Positions 10,201 through 16,881 of a DNA stretch of 25,304 bases are shown piece by piece. The position numbers were made by a program, and so were the translations under genes. This stretch comes from a virus. The first letter of the stretch is position 1, and every line of letters begins with the position of its first letter. The stretch is taken from positions 1-25,304 of IMG/VR virus record IMGVR_UViG_3300029319_000461; one strand, 5' to 3'. Under the pieces are notes generated by a model that did no database searches, was not told the origin of the DNA, and saw only the letters and a list, made by a program, of their open reading frames with translations.

Positions 10201-10798
10201 TTTGATAGTCCTTGATTCCATCATTAATTAAATATGAACGACCATTGTAAAACTTATCCGTGATCGAACTAGCCACTATCGTTGAGGGGTCCGTCACTGG
10301 GCCTGCTGTATTTAAGAAATAAAGCCAGCTTAGTTCTGAAATTAAAAACTCGTGTGTCGCTGAAGCCGTACTACCAAAAACACTTGACGTATCTGTGTGC
10401 AAACTCTCTGAGTTCAAAGTTATTTTAGGCAGCAATGTTCCGCTAAGAAAATCGTGGAACTCAGCAGAGGTTGAATAATCTTGGTATTTGTAGCCGAGAG
10501 GCCGCAGAACCTTTTTCTCAAACCTGTTTGGGGTGATATTTGTTAGCTTGTTTTGCTTAACGAAGTACTGCCCAAAGCCCGTCGCTGTGTTTATTGCACT
10601 AAAATTAGGCCTCGTGGACAAGGCACTGATATCCAGAGTGTTCGCAATATTAGCTATTGAAAACAAATGGCTATTGATTACTCGGTCTGTTAATTTTACT
10701 TGATAACCACTAACTGCAACATCATCCTCGATGTACAGATCTGGCGTAATGATTTTTACCGCATCAACAAAATTAATTTTTGAGTACTTTCGTGCCAT
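4235..10798 (-). CDS. Giant baseplate/tail protein, gpI (T4 gp7)-like region plus lectin-like modules
   Basis: A 2187-residue protein, the largest gene here. Around residues 260-360 it carries the pattern of phage tail protein I (P2 gpI; a similar region occurs in T4 gp7-type wedge proteins): L-P-Y-L-A-S-L-L-G-W followed by W-R-N-Q-I and then K-K-K-G-T-K-Q-G-L-I. Its place directly after gp6 fits a wedge component that links baseplate to fibres. Residues ~1730-1930 look like a jelly-roll module (Y-S-F-T-V-F-V-R, later D-W-Y-R-V-R-V). Another beta-rich patch follows near 1975 (I-D-N-V-V-L-Y). The central ~1300 residues are beta-rich, with no family I recognise. The ATG overlaps the gp6 stop (TAATG) and there is no clear Shine-Dalgarno, so translation is probably coupled. 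It may combine the roles of T4 gp7 and neighbouring wedge or fibre-connector proteins; that is inference. Confidence 0.72.
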   Translation of the reverse strand: MARKYSKINFVDAVKIITPDLYIEDDVAVSGYQVKLTDRVINSHLFSIANIANTLDISALSTRPNFSAINTATGFGQYFVKQNKLTNITPNRFEKKVLRPLGYKYQDYSTSAEFHDFLSGTLLPKITLNSESLHTDTSSVFGSTASATHEFLISELSWLYFLNTAGPVTDPSTIVASSITDKFYNGRSYLINDGIKDYQKYLWDNYSNFSSIESRMLPSAFLSGAGTYTSGNQNLEKLQTLVDVIYSPLHIDREDKTVVNALESFLGSASTVLATTEEAGPFNKFLRAFSYSLRDIDNEVENITTLNSIQDCPAEYLPYLASLLGWKLYGNNETSWRNQIANATDLYKKKGTKQGLIDAMNSVIVQNPIDVSNTVTEMYESYIPRLLYYLLITETGTLFDLNTFDINTALEYGAVPESYSPTNKDQNIRAAVDSIMMRAVERFPHLFFIRNQPFRVNVLEDGTGWLGPIVKVEDNYYTGTFQTQDSRKVAILRDPNFVFNYRNAEMPIPPWDEEKFYRNCMVTKELLNFYRNELERYCVPAALRDSFYDFTYSYTVSSNSETDLYLGNGYLFLTSSLQFPPNYDDILEQKDIKDYDDLTLWSGKSSTFDFTVCAGDFSSILFQDSSALYTKDEILETLSIVDEFSPAKAVPRTRLVLGQQEFTSGLDFICPSVRFRLHDVPDGSGALSNYEVCGAYVRGTGFALGRQKYASFDDSRSQVAHNNIPVFSREQARFSNNIADSVVNTDDVVPATSGIPRRSIRRRNFYNTLNEKGWYNRGGYSMPSFYNNTSAHINAMPLGIIPSSLSFADGSFENLSGVYAKDCAGSASTRSYFGLNVSNAFLTRDYGTLQFSSCDQFVRRDILAEEVYTFFKFEEMKKSAIAQDIVDLNYELLSASAPWYNIRTSYANRIEDVGYDKFTSPVLDKRVLSRGDSKGVQEIYNTYNKYFQTSIDGSSLPQSLLLTLDRGGANILSHTYGPLYFNANFELDGSSVTDEPSLAGLVTTKLSSPYIINLNASGTSFPGVSAVTLSSTPFYGAPEFTADNILSGVSLIDTSAHPDMSSNNRFIIYDLDALQETTDPQYDNYLINNRCIYVQTSGVGLPRIKFDLSGVSPEENNILIPEHDFELSVDFTSGKLDTAVVGGGEIGVILRTKTEQTVDGRPVVFVWSPQQKWEMVDVSSLADSRNGISNVLSKHTHFFSDQEAETVFQDTNCDTTLNNYSVLKYIKKDNITTAKLSFHTKNQLTDIPFSYGVYYDADNSDVYNGRSVQLHRADISDRTKSQNYIIEVFQVPKNNPQKEFVIFDKINVVDKTLNEAAQIPYSATIPDITDQKTPTPSRGYDLLLPSRTKLDDVAFTALFSDINAPTVTVTYETKDLFRTMQGEGTPYSPQHPCRFNSELWSVVGAPNIDRYLKDYIPPGAVHWYPGAAIAQFLHATYPDEPGLLTDSSLLANLKTPWGKVPFTGICNNTWTANALGFDFSLKDRGSDLNATLRRTRRLRDYWQARKGFLSFNEWSPYINSGFRRITGDVANPNYSLGQGVDLYFWPQKQRESGQNNYIGRPLLGLARPGHASNEQFMDSEDRAGHGPVDVNNGETNPLGFRRIDDQFDYQDMYDIVPGTDTFFDNPYGVKTSVGSPIMLDFTSRRVTPNFDESAPLDVQLSQLEDSTNWSYTPGADPLLPTILDPLGYVPSALAIDQLMKTPIQPSNQSDNPTPERFDVYETIAGESIISNLEDEGHGITFPPMSVYRDVERDKLVHGKTYSFTVFVRGNSSSDSFIKDRYATSAIVTLAPIGSKTSYSRIRVKLPEFDGTGSVGQKKERGGTAAGLTGNQGAFITAYTVPKADDPSITVDWYRVRVSLPYDAFEEDISGKQNLGLRCTVQAYNDRFDNLLPDDPIEAMGAVPGSNDPNLESGTDTWSYVPCKLMTWGYALYPQGVSTGEIGQFRRSTGTLTKVGKQSFKGEESLGPNLPGNPFHQYPGKIDNVVLYESNVETVSSEIDEEIVLAPTEIIQDDKGELSLYSKSASSLDKLTLVEEVPANTNFLSKVYKSVELYDNSGLKYDGPIEYSISRKLLREANFADEAEDKRVLSVSGGTEGTNIGRDVKGQIPINPEDLLVLFRYFNRLGKTTSNRLRINRGGFNTRVAADSSGIHDLSGGSRLSYRDNPDNETIGTKDGTFENYTNVDVTN

Positions 10799-12405
10799 TA
10801 TACATATGCTACATTAATTGTTACATTATTGAGTTGGATCACTTCATTGAAGCTGGCCTCAATATTTTTATCAATATTATCTACTGTAGAGTATCGAACC
10901 TCATTTAAATCAAAAAGCTCTCTGTTCAATTCTTGTGGTATGAAAACATCTCCAAACCCAAACTTATCATAGGTGAAAAAGTTTGTTACGACATTTGCGG
11001 CTTTTTGTTTTATAGTATCTTCGCTGTCCTCTAAAGAACTATCAACATATAGAGTAATAATAAGATCTAAAGTTCTAATTAGACCGTCAACAATTACTAC
11101 TTCATCTGTTAACATTTTCTGCTCTTGCATGGCTGCTAGTAGATTTGTTTTATAATCTACAGTAGCTTTCTGTAACTGGTTTGTAGTCGCCTTTTGCAAG
11201 ACAAATACGTCAATTATGTTAGCAGAAGAATATGCTTTTCTTGTAGAGGCAGTTCCAATAGCTGTTCCCCCTGTTGGGCTCAAATACCTAGACACAAAGG
11301 ATTTGTAATCATTTAATGTTACAAGCCTGTTTTGCTGCTTGAATACTAAAGGTCCATTTACTTTAGCGTTCTCCACAGTTTCAGCGTCGATGCCCCCTGT
11401 AATTACGCTCGTGTTCGTGAGAGTTCCTGTTCCCACATTCGTGCTAATTGGAGCGTTTACAGTGGCTCCTAAAAGGTTGCCTCGCGTACCTCCTCCGATC
11501 CGATACATGACACGATAGGAGGAAGAGTTGGGTGGGGTGGCTCCGACTGTCCCATCACCAAACCTGACAGTTGCGTTAAACTCGTCATCATACAACACCT
11601 CAAAAACTCGGTCAGTGGGACCTGAGGCACTGAAAATATTATCCTTTTGCACATATACTCCAGATGCGGCATCCTCAGCAGTTACGAACACCTGCACACT
11701 GTTTTCAATAACAGGTCCCTGATTTAAGGCGATGGTTTTGAATACTTCTGTGCTATCAAAAGTGCCTGTCTCTTCAACCAAAGACCCCTCAAGTAGAGCT
11801 AAATTAGTCCAAACAGTATTAGCTTCGTCAACAGAATCACTTAATCCTAGAGTAATCTGGTTAGTGTTAGAAGCCAAGTTGGCAATCTTCCCAGACTGAA
11901 CTGGGTATAACGTATATGTTACCTGACCTCCATCTTGTGGTGAAGTAAGTGTTACAACTCTATCGGCAGCGTCTATAACAACGCTCTCTCCTGCTGCTGA
12001 GTCTAAAGTTAACTGAGCGTTACCACCTGCCGAAGTGGGGCCTTTCATGCGAATGCCGATTAGTTCTAGTAACTTGCGAACATTTCTTCTGTTCCTAGCA
12101 GTTGGTAAGAAGTTTTCGTTTGCCAATGCGTCCGCTTTGAACGATAGCACTGCACCCATGTATGACACTAGTTCGGTAAACATGACGGCAAAATCTGATT
12201 CGGTAAAATTTTGATAATCCTCAGGGTATACCGCTTCCATATAGTTGAGCAGGTTTTCTCTCAAAGTTCCAAAATCAGTTCCTGCATAGTTAATGAGATC
12301 TTTTTTGTTATTGTAGTCTGCCCCTTGAGATATTAACTTCTGGAAATCGGATTCTGCTGTTGTGAATGGGATGTCGTTAGGTATTTGATAATTTCTAGTG
12401 CTCAT
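10798..12405 (-). CDS. gp6: Baseplate wedge protein, gp6 / baseplate J family
   Basis: A 535-residue protein of the baseplate J/T4 gp6 family, which forms the ring linking the wedges around the hub in contractile tails. Residues 60-120 have the gp6-like opening (Y-P-E-D-Y-Q-N-F, F-T-E-L-V-S-Y-M, L-L-E-L-I-G-I). Near residue 277 comes the typical baseplate J signature V-R-F-G-D-G, then Y-R-I-G-G-G-T-R-G-N. The C-terminal third (N-D-Y-K-S-F onward, ending in a V-T-I-N-V strand) matches the usual family layout. Length fits phage gp6-like proteins. The start overlaps the gp25 stop (ATGA) and the stop overlaps the next start (TAATG). The gp25-gp6-gpI order is the classical baseplate cassette. Confidence 0.92.
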   Translation of the reverse strand: MSTRNYQIPNDIPFTTAESDFQKLISQGADYNNKKDLINYAGTDFGTLRENLLNYMEAVYPEDYQNFTESDFAVMFTELVSYMGAVLSFKADALANENFLPTARNRRNVRKLLELIGIRMKGPTSAGGNAQLTLDSAAGESVVIDAADRVVTLTSPQDGGQVTYTLYPVQSGKIANLASNTNQITLGLSDSVDEANTVWTNLALLEGSLVEETGTFDSTEVFKTIALNQGPVIENSVQVFVTAEDAASGVYVQKDNIFSASGPTDRVFEVLYDDEFNATVRFGDGTVGATPPNSSSYRVMYRIGGGTRGNLLGATVNAPISTNVGTGTLTNTSVITGGIDAETVENAKVNGPLVFKQQNRLVTLNDYKSFVSRYLSPTGGTAIGTASTRKAYSSANIIDVFVLQKATTNQLQKATVDYKTNLLAAMQEQKMLTDEVVIVDGLIRTLDLIITLYVDSSLEDSEDTIKQKAANVVTNFFTYDKFGFGDVFIPQELNRELFDLNEVRYSTVDNIDKNIEASFNEVIQLNNVTINVAYV

Positions 12406-12869
12406 AGTGATATAGTTAAATCCGTTTGTTGATTAGTGGTTGAGGAGGTCACAAGTAATTTTATCTTGATTCCAGGCACTCCGAATCCTTGTACCTTTTC
12501 TCCTTCTAGAATCTGAAGATTTAAAATCCTAGCTTCGGGAACATATGAAGCAAGGCCGAAAACAACCTCTTTCTTGATTGCTAATCTTAAGTCTTCAGTT
12601 ATGGGCTCAAAAAGAAATCTCTTTAAAGACAGTCCAAAGTTAGGTAACATAACTCGCTCTCCGCGCTCGGTGCGGATGAACTGCCTCAATTGGCTTTTTA
12701 AAAGCTCTAAACCTTTTGTTTTAACGAAAATTCCTTTGCTGGTGTTCGTTTCATCGAATAAAGGATACTTTACACCAAAAATATCATCCGCCTCGGTAGC
12801 GTTTAATACCTCATCTTTTGCCACATTTAAGGGTGTGACGCCAAAAACTGTAGTGCTCGTTGTTGTCAT
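12402..12869 (-). CDS. gp25: Baseplate wedge protein gp25-like
   Basis: A 155-residue member of the gp25/GpW/IraD family, the wedge protein that nucleates the sheath on the baseplate. The core at residues ~50-145 shows the diagnostic run: I-R-T-E-R-G-E-R-V, then L-P-N-F-G-L-S-L, then F-L-F-E-P-I, then a helix and the strand A-R-I-L-N-L-Q-I. The N-terminal ~45 residues (threonine-rich, then F-G-V-T-P-L-N-V) form the usual short arm. Both ends overlap the neighbouring genes as ATGA, which ties its translation to theirs. Although T4 gp25 was once called a lysozyme, no catalytic site is claimed here. Very secure. Confidence 0.93.
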   Translation of the reverse strand: MTTTSTTVFGVTPLNVAKDEVLNATEADDIFGVKYPLFDETNTSKGIFVKTKGLELLKSQLRQFIRTERGERVMLPNFGLSLKRFLFEPITEDLRLAIKKEVVFGLASYVPEARILNLQILEGEKVQGFGVPGIKIKLLVTSSTTNQQTDLTISL

Positions 12870-15541
12870 GTTTGAATGTTCTTAAATAAGCCTTTTTGTG
12901 CGTTGTAGTTCTTAACGACCTCACTACTAGTTAGGGGTTTAGAGTAAAACTTTAAACTTCCGACAAAGCCGTTTAGGCCGCTTGTAAGTCCGTGCCTCAG
13001 CCCCATAAAGCCCCCATCAAGAGTAGTACTATTTATTGGATGGCCTTCAGTCCAACCACCCCCAACAATCCACGGAGTAAAGTAAGTGTCATTCAGAGGG
13101 CCGTTATTAAATATCTCTACATTATCATTCTGGACAACTGTTTCAGAAGAGTAGTAGAAGCTACTATTTTGTTGATCTTCTGGTCGAATAAACGTAGGGA
13201 TGCTTGGTGACTTGCCACTATCTCCTCCAAAAACTTGGGTCATCGCTGAGGTTGCCATCAAATTACCGTCAAGGTAAATCGAGCAATTATCACCAGAAAC
13301 ATCAAAGGATATGTGTAAGTGGACAAAGCCTGCTGAAACATCTGACATTTTACTGCCACCCACCGTGTAGTCATCCTTAACAATCATCTTGTTGTAATTG
13401 ATGGAAGTGCTGTTTGCACAATCGCTGTTAGGCTTGAACTCTACAGAGCTTCCATCAAAAGCCATCGTGGGTGCGATAAAGAAGCAACTTGATGCTACTG
13501 TAGAGGAGGCAGCAACACCGACATTTTTGCCTGGATCAGTGTTCGGTCCTGGAATGACAAAATCATCTCTATAAATTACGGGGTCTCTTGTAAACCCTAT
13601 CAACAAGCCCTTAGTAGTATTGCTTCCACCTGCATTGCTTAGCGAGCTTACATCTGGAACAGGAGCAGTACCTCCTAAGTTTTCATTGCCTAGTAATACT
13701 TTATAGTAATTGTAGTCTCCCCATGCTCCAGCAGTGTTAGGTCTAAAAGCATTTCCTGCATCCTTTTCTCTACTGGTTTGATCTGTTCCGTAATTAGGTA
13801 TATGTAACCAGCACTCCAAGCTACACCCTCTACTGCTATACAGCAAGTTCTGAAACTCATCAATAGGGGGCAACCTTAAGTAGTTACCTGTGTTTGTTAG
13901 TTTTTTAGTTCCAGCATTAAACTTTGAAACACCAGTGAATTTAGGAATCGCAAGTCCAGAGGCGAACACCCCTGCTGTGGTTTTTCCAATTGTCTGTGCG
14001 TTTCCATAAGTATCTACAGTGGCGCAATTAAGTGTATCATACACGTTGCTGCCTACGCTCTGCACAGAAGGCTTTAGGAAATTGTATATAGCAAAAAGGC
14101 TATCAGCCTCAATCTGATCCGTCAATGATATAGCGGGAGCGGTGGTAGATGAGACAGAAGGACTAAAGACAATCGACCCTTGACCAACAGGAGGGACAAC
14201 TAAAGGAGAAATTACCACCTCAGAAGTACTTCCATAGTTAGTAACAAATACAGGTTCAATAGGAAGTACAACATCCTCCACATCACCAGCCTCAAAAGTT
14301 AGGGCTTCTTGTTTCTCTAATGCAACAGATAAATTTATAGAACTTAAGAATGAGAAGTTGTTTACGGGTATCTCCCCTGGAAGGAAGACCTCATCTGAAC
14401 CAAACAAGTCAGCAGACTTTACAGCCACTTCAATCTGCTTTTTTCTTTTGTCTATCTGTCTATTGAAGGAGTCAGCAACAGAGTAAAGATTTTGTCTATA
14501 GTTGACAACCAAGGCTGAATCTTCTACATACCCACCGTTCTTCAACTCGGTTATCTCAGATGTGATATCCTCAACCCTCTTTGCTTTTTGTCCCTCTAGC
14601 ACATTAAGAAAGTGATCAGCATCGTAATACTCAGTTAAAGTTTTTGAATCATCTATATTATTGGGATCAAAAATAGTATCCACATATTGATTTAATTGAT
14701 CTACGGAGACAATGGTTCCCTTTCCTCCTAAGCTAGGAGCGTGATCCATGGTCCACTTCTCGCTATCAACAACAAAACCTACATCCGATGCAGAGGGTAT
14801 GGATTTACCGTTGTACATCCGATCCTGTGAATCGTAATATAGGCCATCTTCAGATAGAATAAATACGCCTTGACGAGAAACAGGAGGTCCATAAACTAAA
14901 CGGAAGATTGGTAAATCATCCTCCGCTTCTGCTGGCTGCTGTTCTCTCTCAAGTAAAACCGTTCCAATGTTTTGAAGTAATTCGTTGCACTTGTCTGCAA
15001 ACTCAGTAGCCTGATTTACTCTAGCTTTAGCTAAACCTAATGCGGCTGCGCGAGCATTTTCTGTGTATTGATCAGAGCTACCCCCACCCAATCCTCCTGT
15101 TCCAGTTATGGGCGCAGGACCTGTGCTGTTTAACCAATTTTCGACCTCAGAAATGCAATTAGAAATCTCATTATAAACATCAATCCCCTGGTTAACAAAG
15201 CTCTCAATCTCAGACAGGTATCCTGTAACTTGAGCCACTTTGTCTAGGAATCCTAGATCTAATCCAAACTTACTAGCTTCAGAGAAGAGCGTAAATTTTC
15301 CTGTCCCAGCATCATATGATAAAAGCCCCATGTCAGAGAACAGATTGTTAACAACACCAGAGATAGCTGCTCTAGCGGAGGCTTTACCTTGCTCTGCCAT
15401 CTCAGCCATTTGCGTAAGAACCCCAGTGTCAATCAAGCTCAACGCTTCTACACCAAAGTTTAACATGCAAGTCGGGATACCGAAAGCGGTGTTTAAACTT
15501 GCTACAGGATTGGTTAGATATTGTGGGTTAAATATTGCCAT
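12866..15541 (-). CDS. Large structural protein with C-terminal LamG/concanavalin-like domain
   Basis: An 891-residue protein encoded between the central spike and gp25. Residues 1-130 are mostly helical (F-G-V-E-A-L-S-L-I, then alanine-rich stretches). A charged, probably coiled-coil part lies near 300-385 (E-I-T-E-L-K-N and R-Q-I-D-K-R-K-K). From ~570 to 885 the sequence has a LamG-like layout: G-C-S-L-E-C-W-L-H, then H-L-H-I-S-F-D-V, then S-I-Y-L-D-G-N-L-M-A, and at the end F-V-G-S-L-K-F-Y followed by L-T-S-S-E-V-V-K-N-Y-N. This is the usual order of a concanavalin-type jelly roll (width strand, ligand strand, final F-x-G-x-x strand and helix). Such domains often bind glycans. The N-terminal part probably docks to the baseplate; that is inferred from position. 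The start follows the gp5 stop by 5 bases, with AGGGG about 10 bases upstream. Confidence 0.72.
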   Translation of the reverse strand: MAIFNPQYLTNPVASLNTAFGIPTCMLNFGVEALSLIDTGVLTQMAEMAEQGKASARAAISGVVNNLFSDMGLLSYDAGTGKFTLFSEASKFGLDLGFLDKVAQVTGYLSEIESFVNQGIDVYNEISNCISEVENWLNSTGPAPITGTGGLGGGSSDQYTENARAAALGLAKARVNQATEFADKCNELLQNIGTVLLEREQQPAEAEDDLPIFRLVYGPPVSRQGVFILSEDGLYYDSQDRMYNGKSIPSASDVGFVVDSEKWTMDHAPSLGGKGTIVSVDQLNQYVDTIFDPNNIDDSKTLTEYYDADHFLNVLEGQKAKRVEDITSEITELKNGGYVEDSALVVNYRQNLYSVADSFNRQIDKRKKQIEVAVKSADLFGSDEVFLPGEIPVNNFSFLSSINLSVALEKQEALTFEAGDVEDVVLPIEPVFVTNYGSTSEVVISPLVVPPVGQGSIVFSPSVSSTTAPAISLTDQIEADSLFAIYNFLKPSVQSVGSNVYDTLNCATVDTYGNAQTIGKTTAGVFASGLAIPKFTGVSKFNAGTKKLTNTGNYLRLPPIDEFQNLLYSSRGCSLECWLHIPNYGTDQTSREKDAGNAFRPNTAGAWGDYNYYKVLLGNENLGGTAPVPDVSSLSNAGGSNTTKGLLIGFTRDPVIYRDDFVIPGPNTDPGKNVGVAASSTVASSCFFIAPTMAFDGSSVEFKPNSDCANSTSINYNKMIVKDDYTVGGSKMSDVSAGFVHLHISFDVSGDNCSIYLDGNLMATSAMTQVFGGDSGKSPSIPTFIRPEDQQNSSFYYSSETVVQNDNVEIFNNGPLNDTYFTPWIVGGGWTEGHPINSTTLDGGFMGLRHGLTSGLNGFVGSLKFYSKPLTSSEVVKNYNAQKGLFKNIQT

Positions 15542-15546
15542 GGAAG

Positions 15547-16692
15547 TTATACCCCTAGTCTAGGGTCAGTGTTTGGTCCACTAGTATAGTTAGGGGTCCA
15601 CAAGGGGTCGAAGAAAAAAGGAAAGACTCCTAATATAAATTCGTAATCAATTTCTTGGTTTGTTTTTCTTATGCCTATGGCAAGATCAAGAGGTACAACT
15701 GGATTTAACTGTACTTTTCCTCCCAAAGAAACGTCTGATTGAATATTAACATTTCTTCCCTTGATATTTACATCTCCCAAAGACTTCAGATCAATGCCGT
15801 TCTGTGCAAACAATTGAATCTTATTATTGCTTCTGACTTGGAATGTCGCACCAGTCTCACCAGTCTCTTTTGTGCCGCCTAGACAATCAATAAATATTCC
15901 ATTACCTTTGTTAGTAATGGAAATATCCCCTCTGTCTGATATAATCTCTATGTTGCCAAAAGAGGATCGTTTGTTTAACTGATCGGCATGAGAGCCAGTA
16001 GATTTGTTGATTATTCTTAAGTTTCTACCGTCCTGAATCTTAAGTGTCATCTCTCCTTCCATGGACTCAACCAAAGTATTTTGAATCGACTGAAGGTGTG
16101 CGCCTTCAGGTCCTATCACAGGGTCTTCAGACTTGATATCGGTCAGCTTTAGGCTGGCACCCTGATCTTTACTCTTAAGAATGACCTTTTGTGTATCAGA
16201 GGAATCATCTAAAGATAGTGCGTGTCCTCGGGAGCTAGAGATATTTACTCCTTTATCATCTGAATCGGTATCCCTACCCTCTTTTAGTATAACTTTGTGT
16301 CCTAAAGGGGTTGAAATACCATAACTCATGCTTTGATTATTGTATTTTCCATCTTCAGCGTCATGAGGAAATGCATTTTGGGCTCCAAGTTTTTGTTCTG
16401 TCCCTACCTTAACTGCATGAAGCTCTTGGATAATATCCGTTTCTGGATTCATAACACAAGACACAAAGTAATAATGCTGATCGGGATCATTTTGCGCTAC
16501 ATCATACAAGATCTCGGTATTTGTTTCAGGGAGGAAAACAGCGCCTGCCTGCTCTCCGCCCATGTAAAAGCTAGTGTAGCGCACACTAACCCAGTTAACA
16601 GGATCATCTTGATCCAACCCTTTTGGGCACACAGTAAGCAATCCCTTTTGCAGTAAGTCTTTTTTAGATATTACATGTCCAACAAATGCCAT
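15547..16692 (-). CDS. gp5: Baseplate central spike, gp5/gpV-like, no lysozyme domain visible
   Basis: A 381-residue spike protein that would sit at the membrane-piercing end of the tail tube. Residues 1-110 form the OB-fold-like region: P-V-N-W-V-S-V-R-Y, then G-G-E-Q-A-G-A-V-F-L-P, then E-I-L-Y-D-V. Next come the family's S-T-P-L-G-H-K-V-I-L-K-E-G, S-S-S-R-G-H-A-L-S-L-D-D and beta-prism-like repeats of alternating hydrophobics (I-E-I-I-S-D, I-S-I-T-N, I-F-I-D-C, I-Q-L-F-A-Q, V-N-I-K-G, V-N-I-Q-S). The T4 lysozyme domain is not seen between the OB fold and the prism, so cell-wall digestion would have to come from another protein. An AGGAG eight bases before the ATG supports the start, and the gene abuts the stop of the 62-residue gene. 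Confidence 0.83.
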   Translation of the reverse strand: MAFVGHVISKKDLLQKGLLTVCPKGLDQDDPVNWVSVRYTSFYMGGEQAGAVFLPETNTEILYDVAQNDPDQHYYFVSCVMNPETDIIQELHAVKVGTEQKLGAQNAFPHDAEDGKYNNQSMSYGISTPLGHKVILKEGRDTDSDDKGVNISSSRGHALSLDDSSDTQKVILKSKDQGASLKLTDIKSEDPVIGPEGAHLQSIQNTLVESMEGEMTLKIQDGRNLRIINKSTGSHADQLNKRSSFGNIEIISDRGDISITNKGNGIFIDCLGGTKETGETGATFQVRSNNKIQLFAQNGIDLKSLGDVNIKGRNVNIQSDVSLGGKVQLNPVVPLDLAIGIRKTNQEIDYEFILGVFPFFFDPLWTPNYTSGPNTDPRLGV

Positions 16693-16881
16693 TTATTGCT
16701 CTCCTAGTCTTCTTGTTTCGCTATTTACTCTATCTCTTTGTTTTTCTGATAAAGAGTAGCTTTGAAAAACATTTAGGTCCCCTTCACCTTTTCTGTTTTT
16801 TACTCTTCCCGTTGGGTATTTAGGAACTTTGCGTACTTTTTTCTTTAGAAGGAAATCGTCTGAATGTCCGTCGTTAATCAT
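16693..16881 (-). CDS. Small basic protein of unknown function between hub and spike genes
   Basis: A 62-residue, highly charged protein that I do not recognise. It has a basic patch (K-K-K-V-R-K-V-P-K, then R-V-K-N-R-K) and a polar, probably helical C-terminus (S-E-K-Q-R-D-R). No cysteine, signal peptide or membrane segment was seen. Its start overlaps the end of the 1054-residue gene by 8 bases, and its stop abuts the spike ATG. Conserved spacing and coupling argue for a real gene rather than a chance ORF. A small assembly factor or minor connector between hub and spike would fit the position, but this is a guess. Confidence 0.6.
   Translation of the reverse strand: MINDGHSDDFLLKKKVRKVPKYPTGRVKNRKGEGDLNVFQSYSLSEKQRDRVNSETRRLGEQ
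16701..16705 (-). promoter_or_regulatory. Ribosome binding site of the spike gene
   Basis: AGGAG on the minus strand, eight bases from the ATG at 16692, inside the end of the 62-residue gene. A strong site next to mostly weak ones suggests independent, higher translation of the spike. Confidence 0.55.

Noticed and set aside
15553-15565. Palindrome CCCTAG-T-CTAGGG
   Set aside because: It encodes the last residues of the spike protein, the centre is too short for a good hairpin, and no second copy was noticed. An operator cannot be supported.
16090-16109. Perfect 7-bp stem, 6-base loop (CTGAAGG / CCTTCAG)
   Set aside because: Inside the spike coding region, not followed by a T-run on either strand, and short enough to be chance; not called a terminator.
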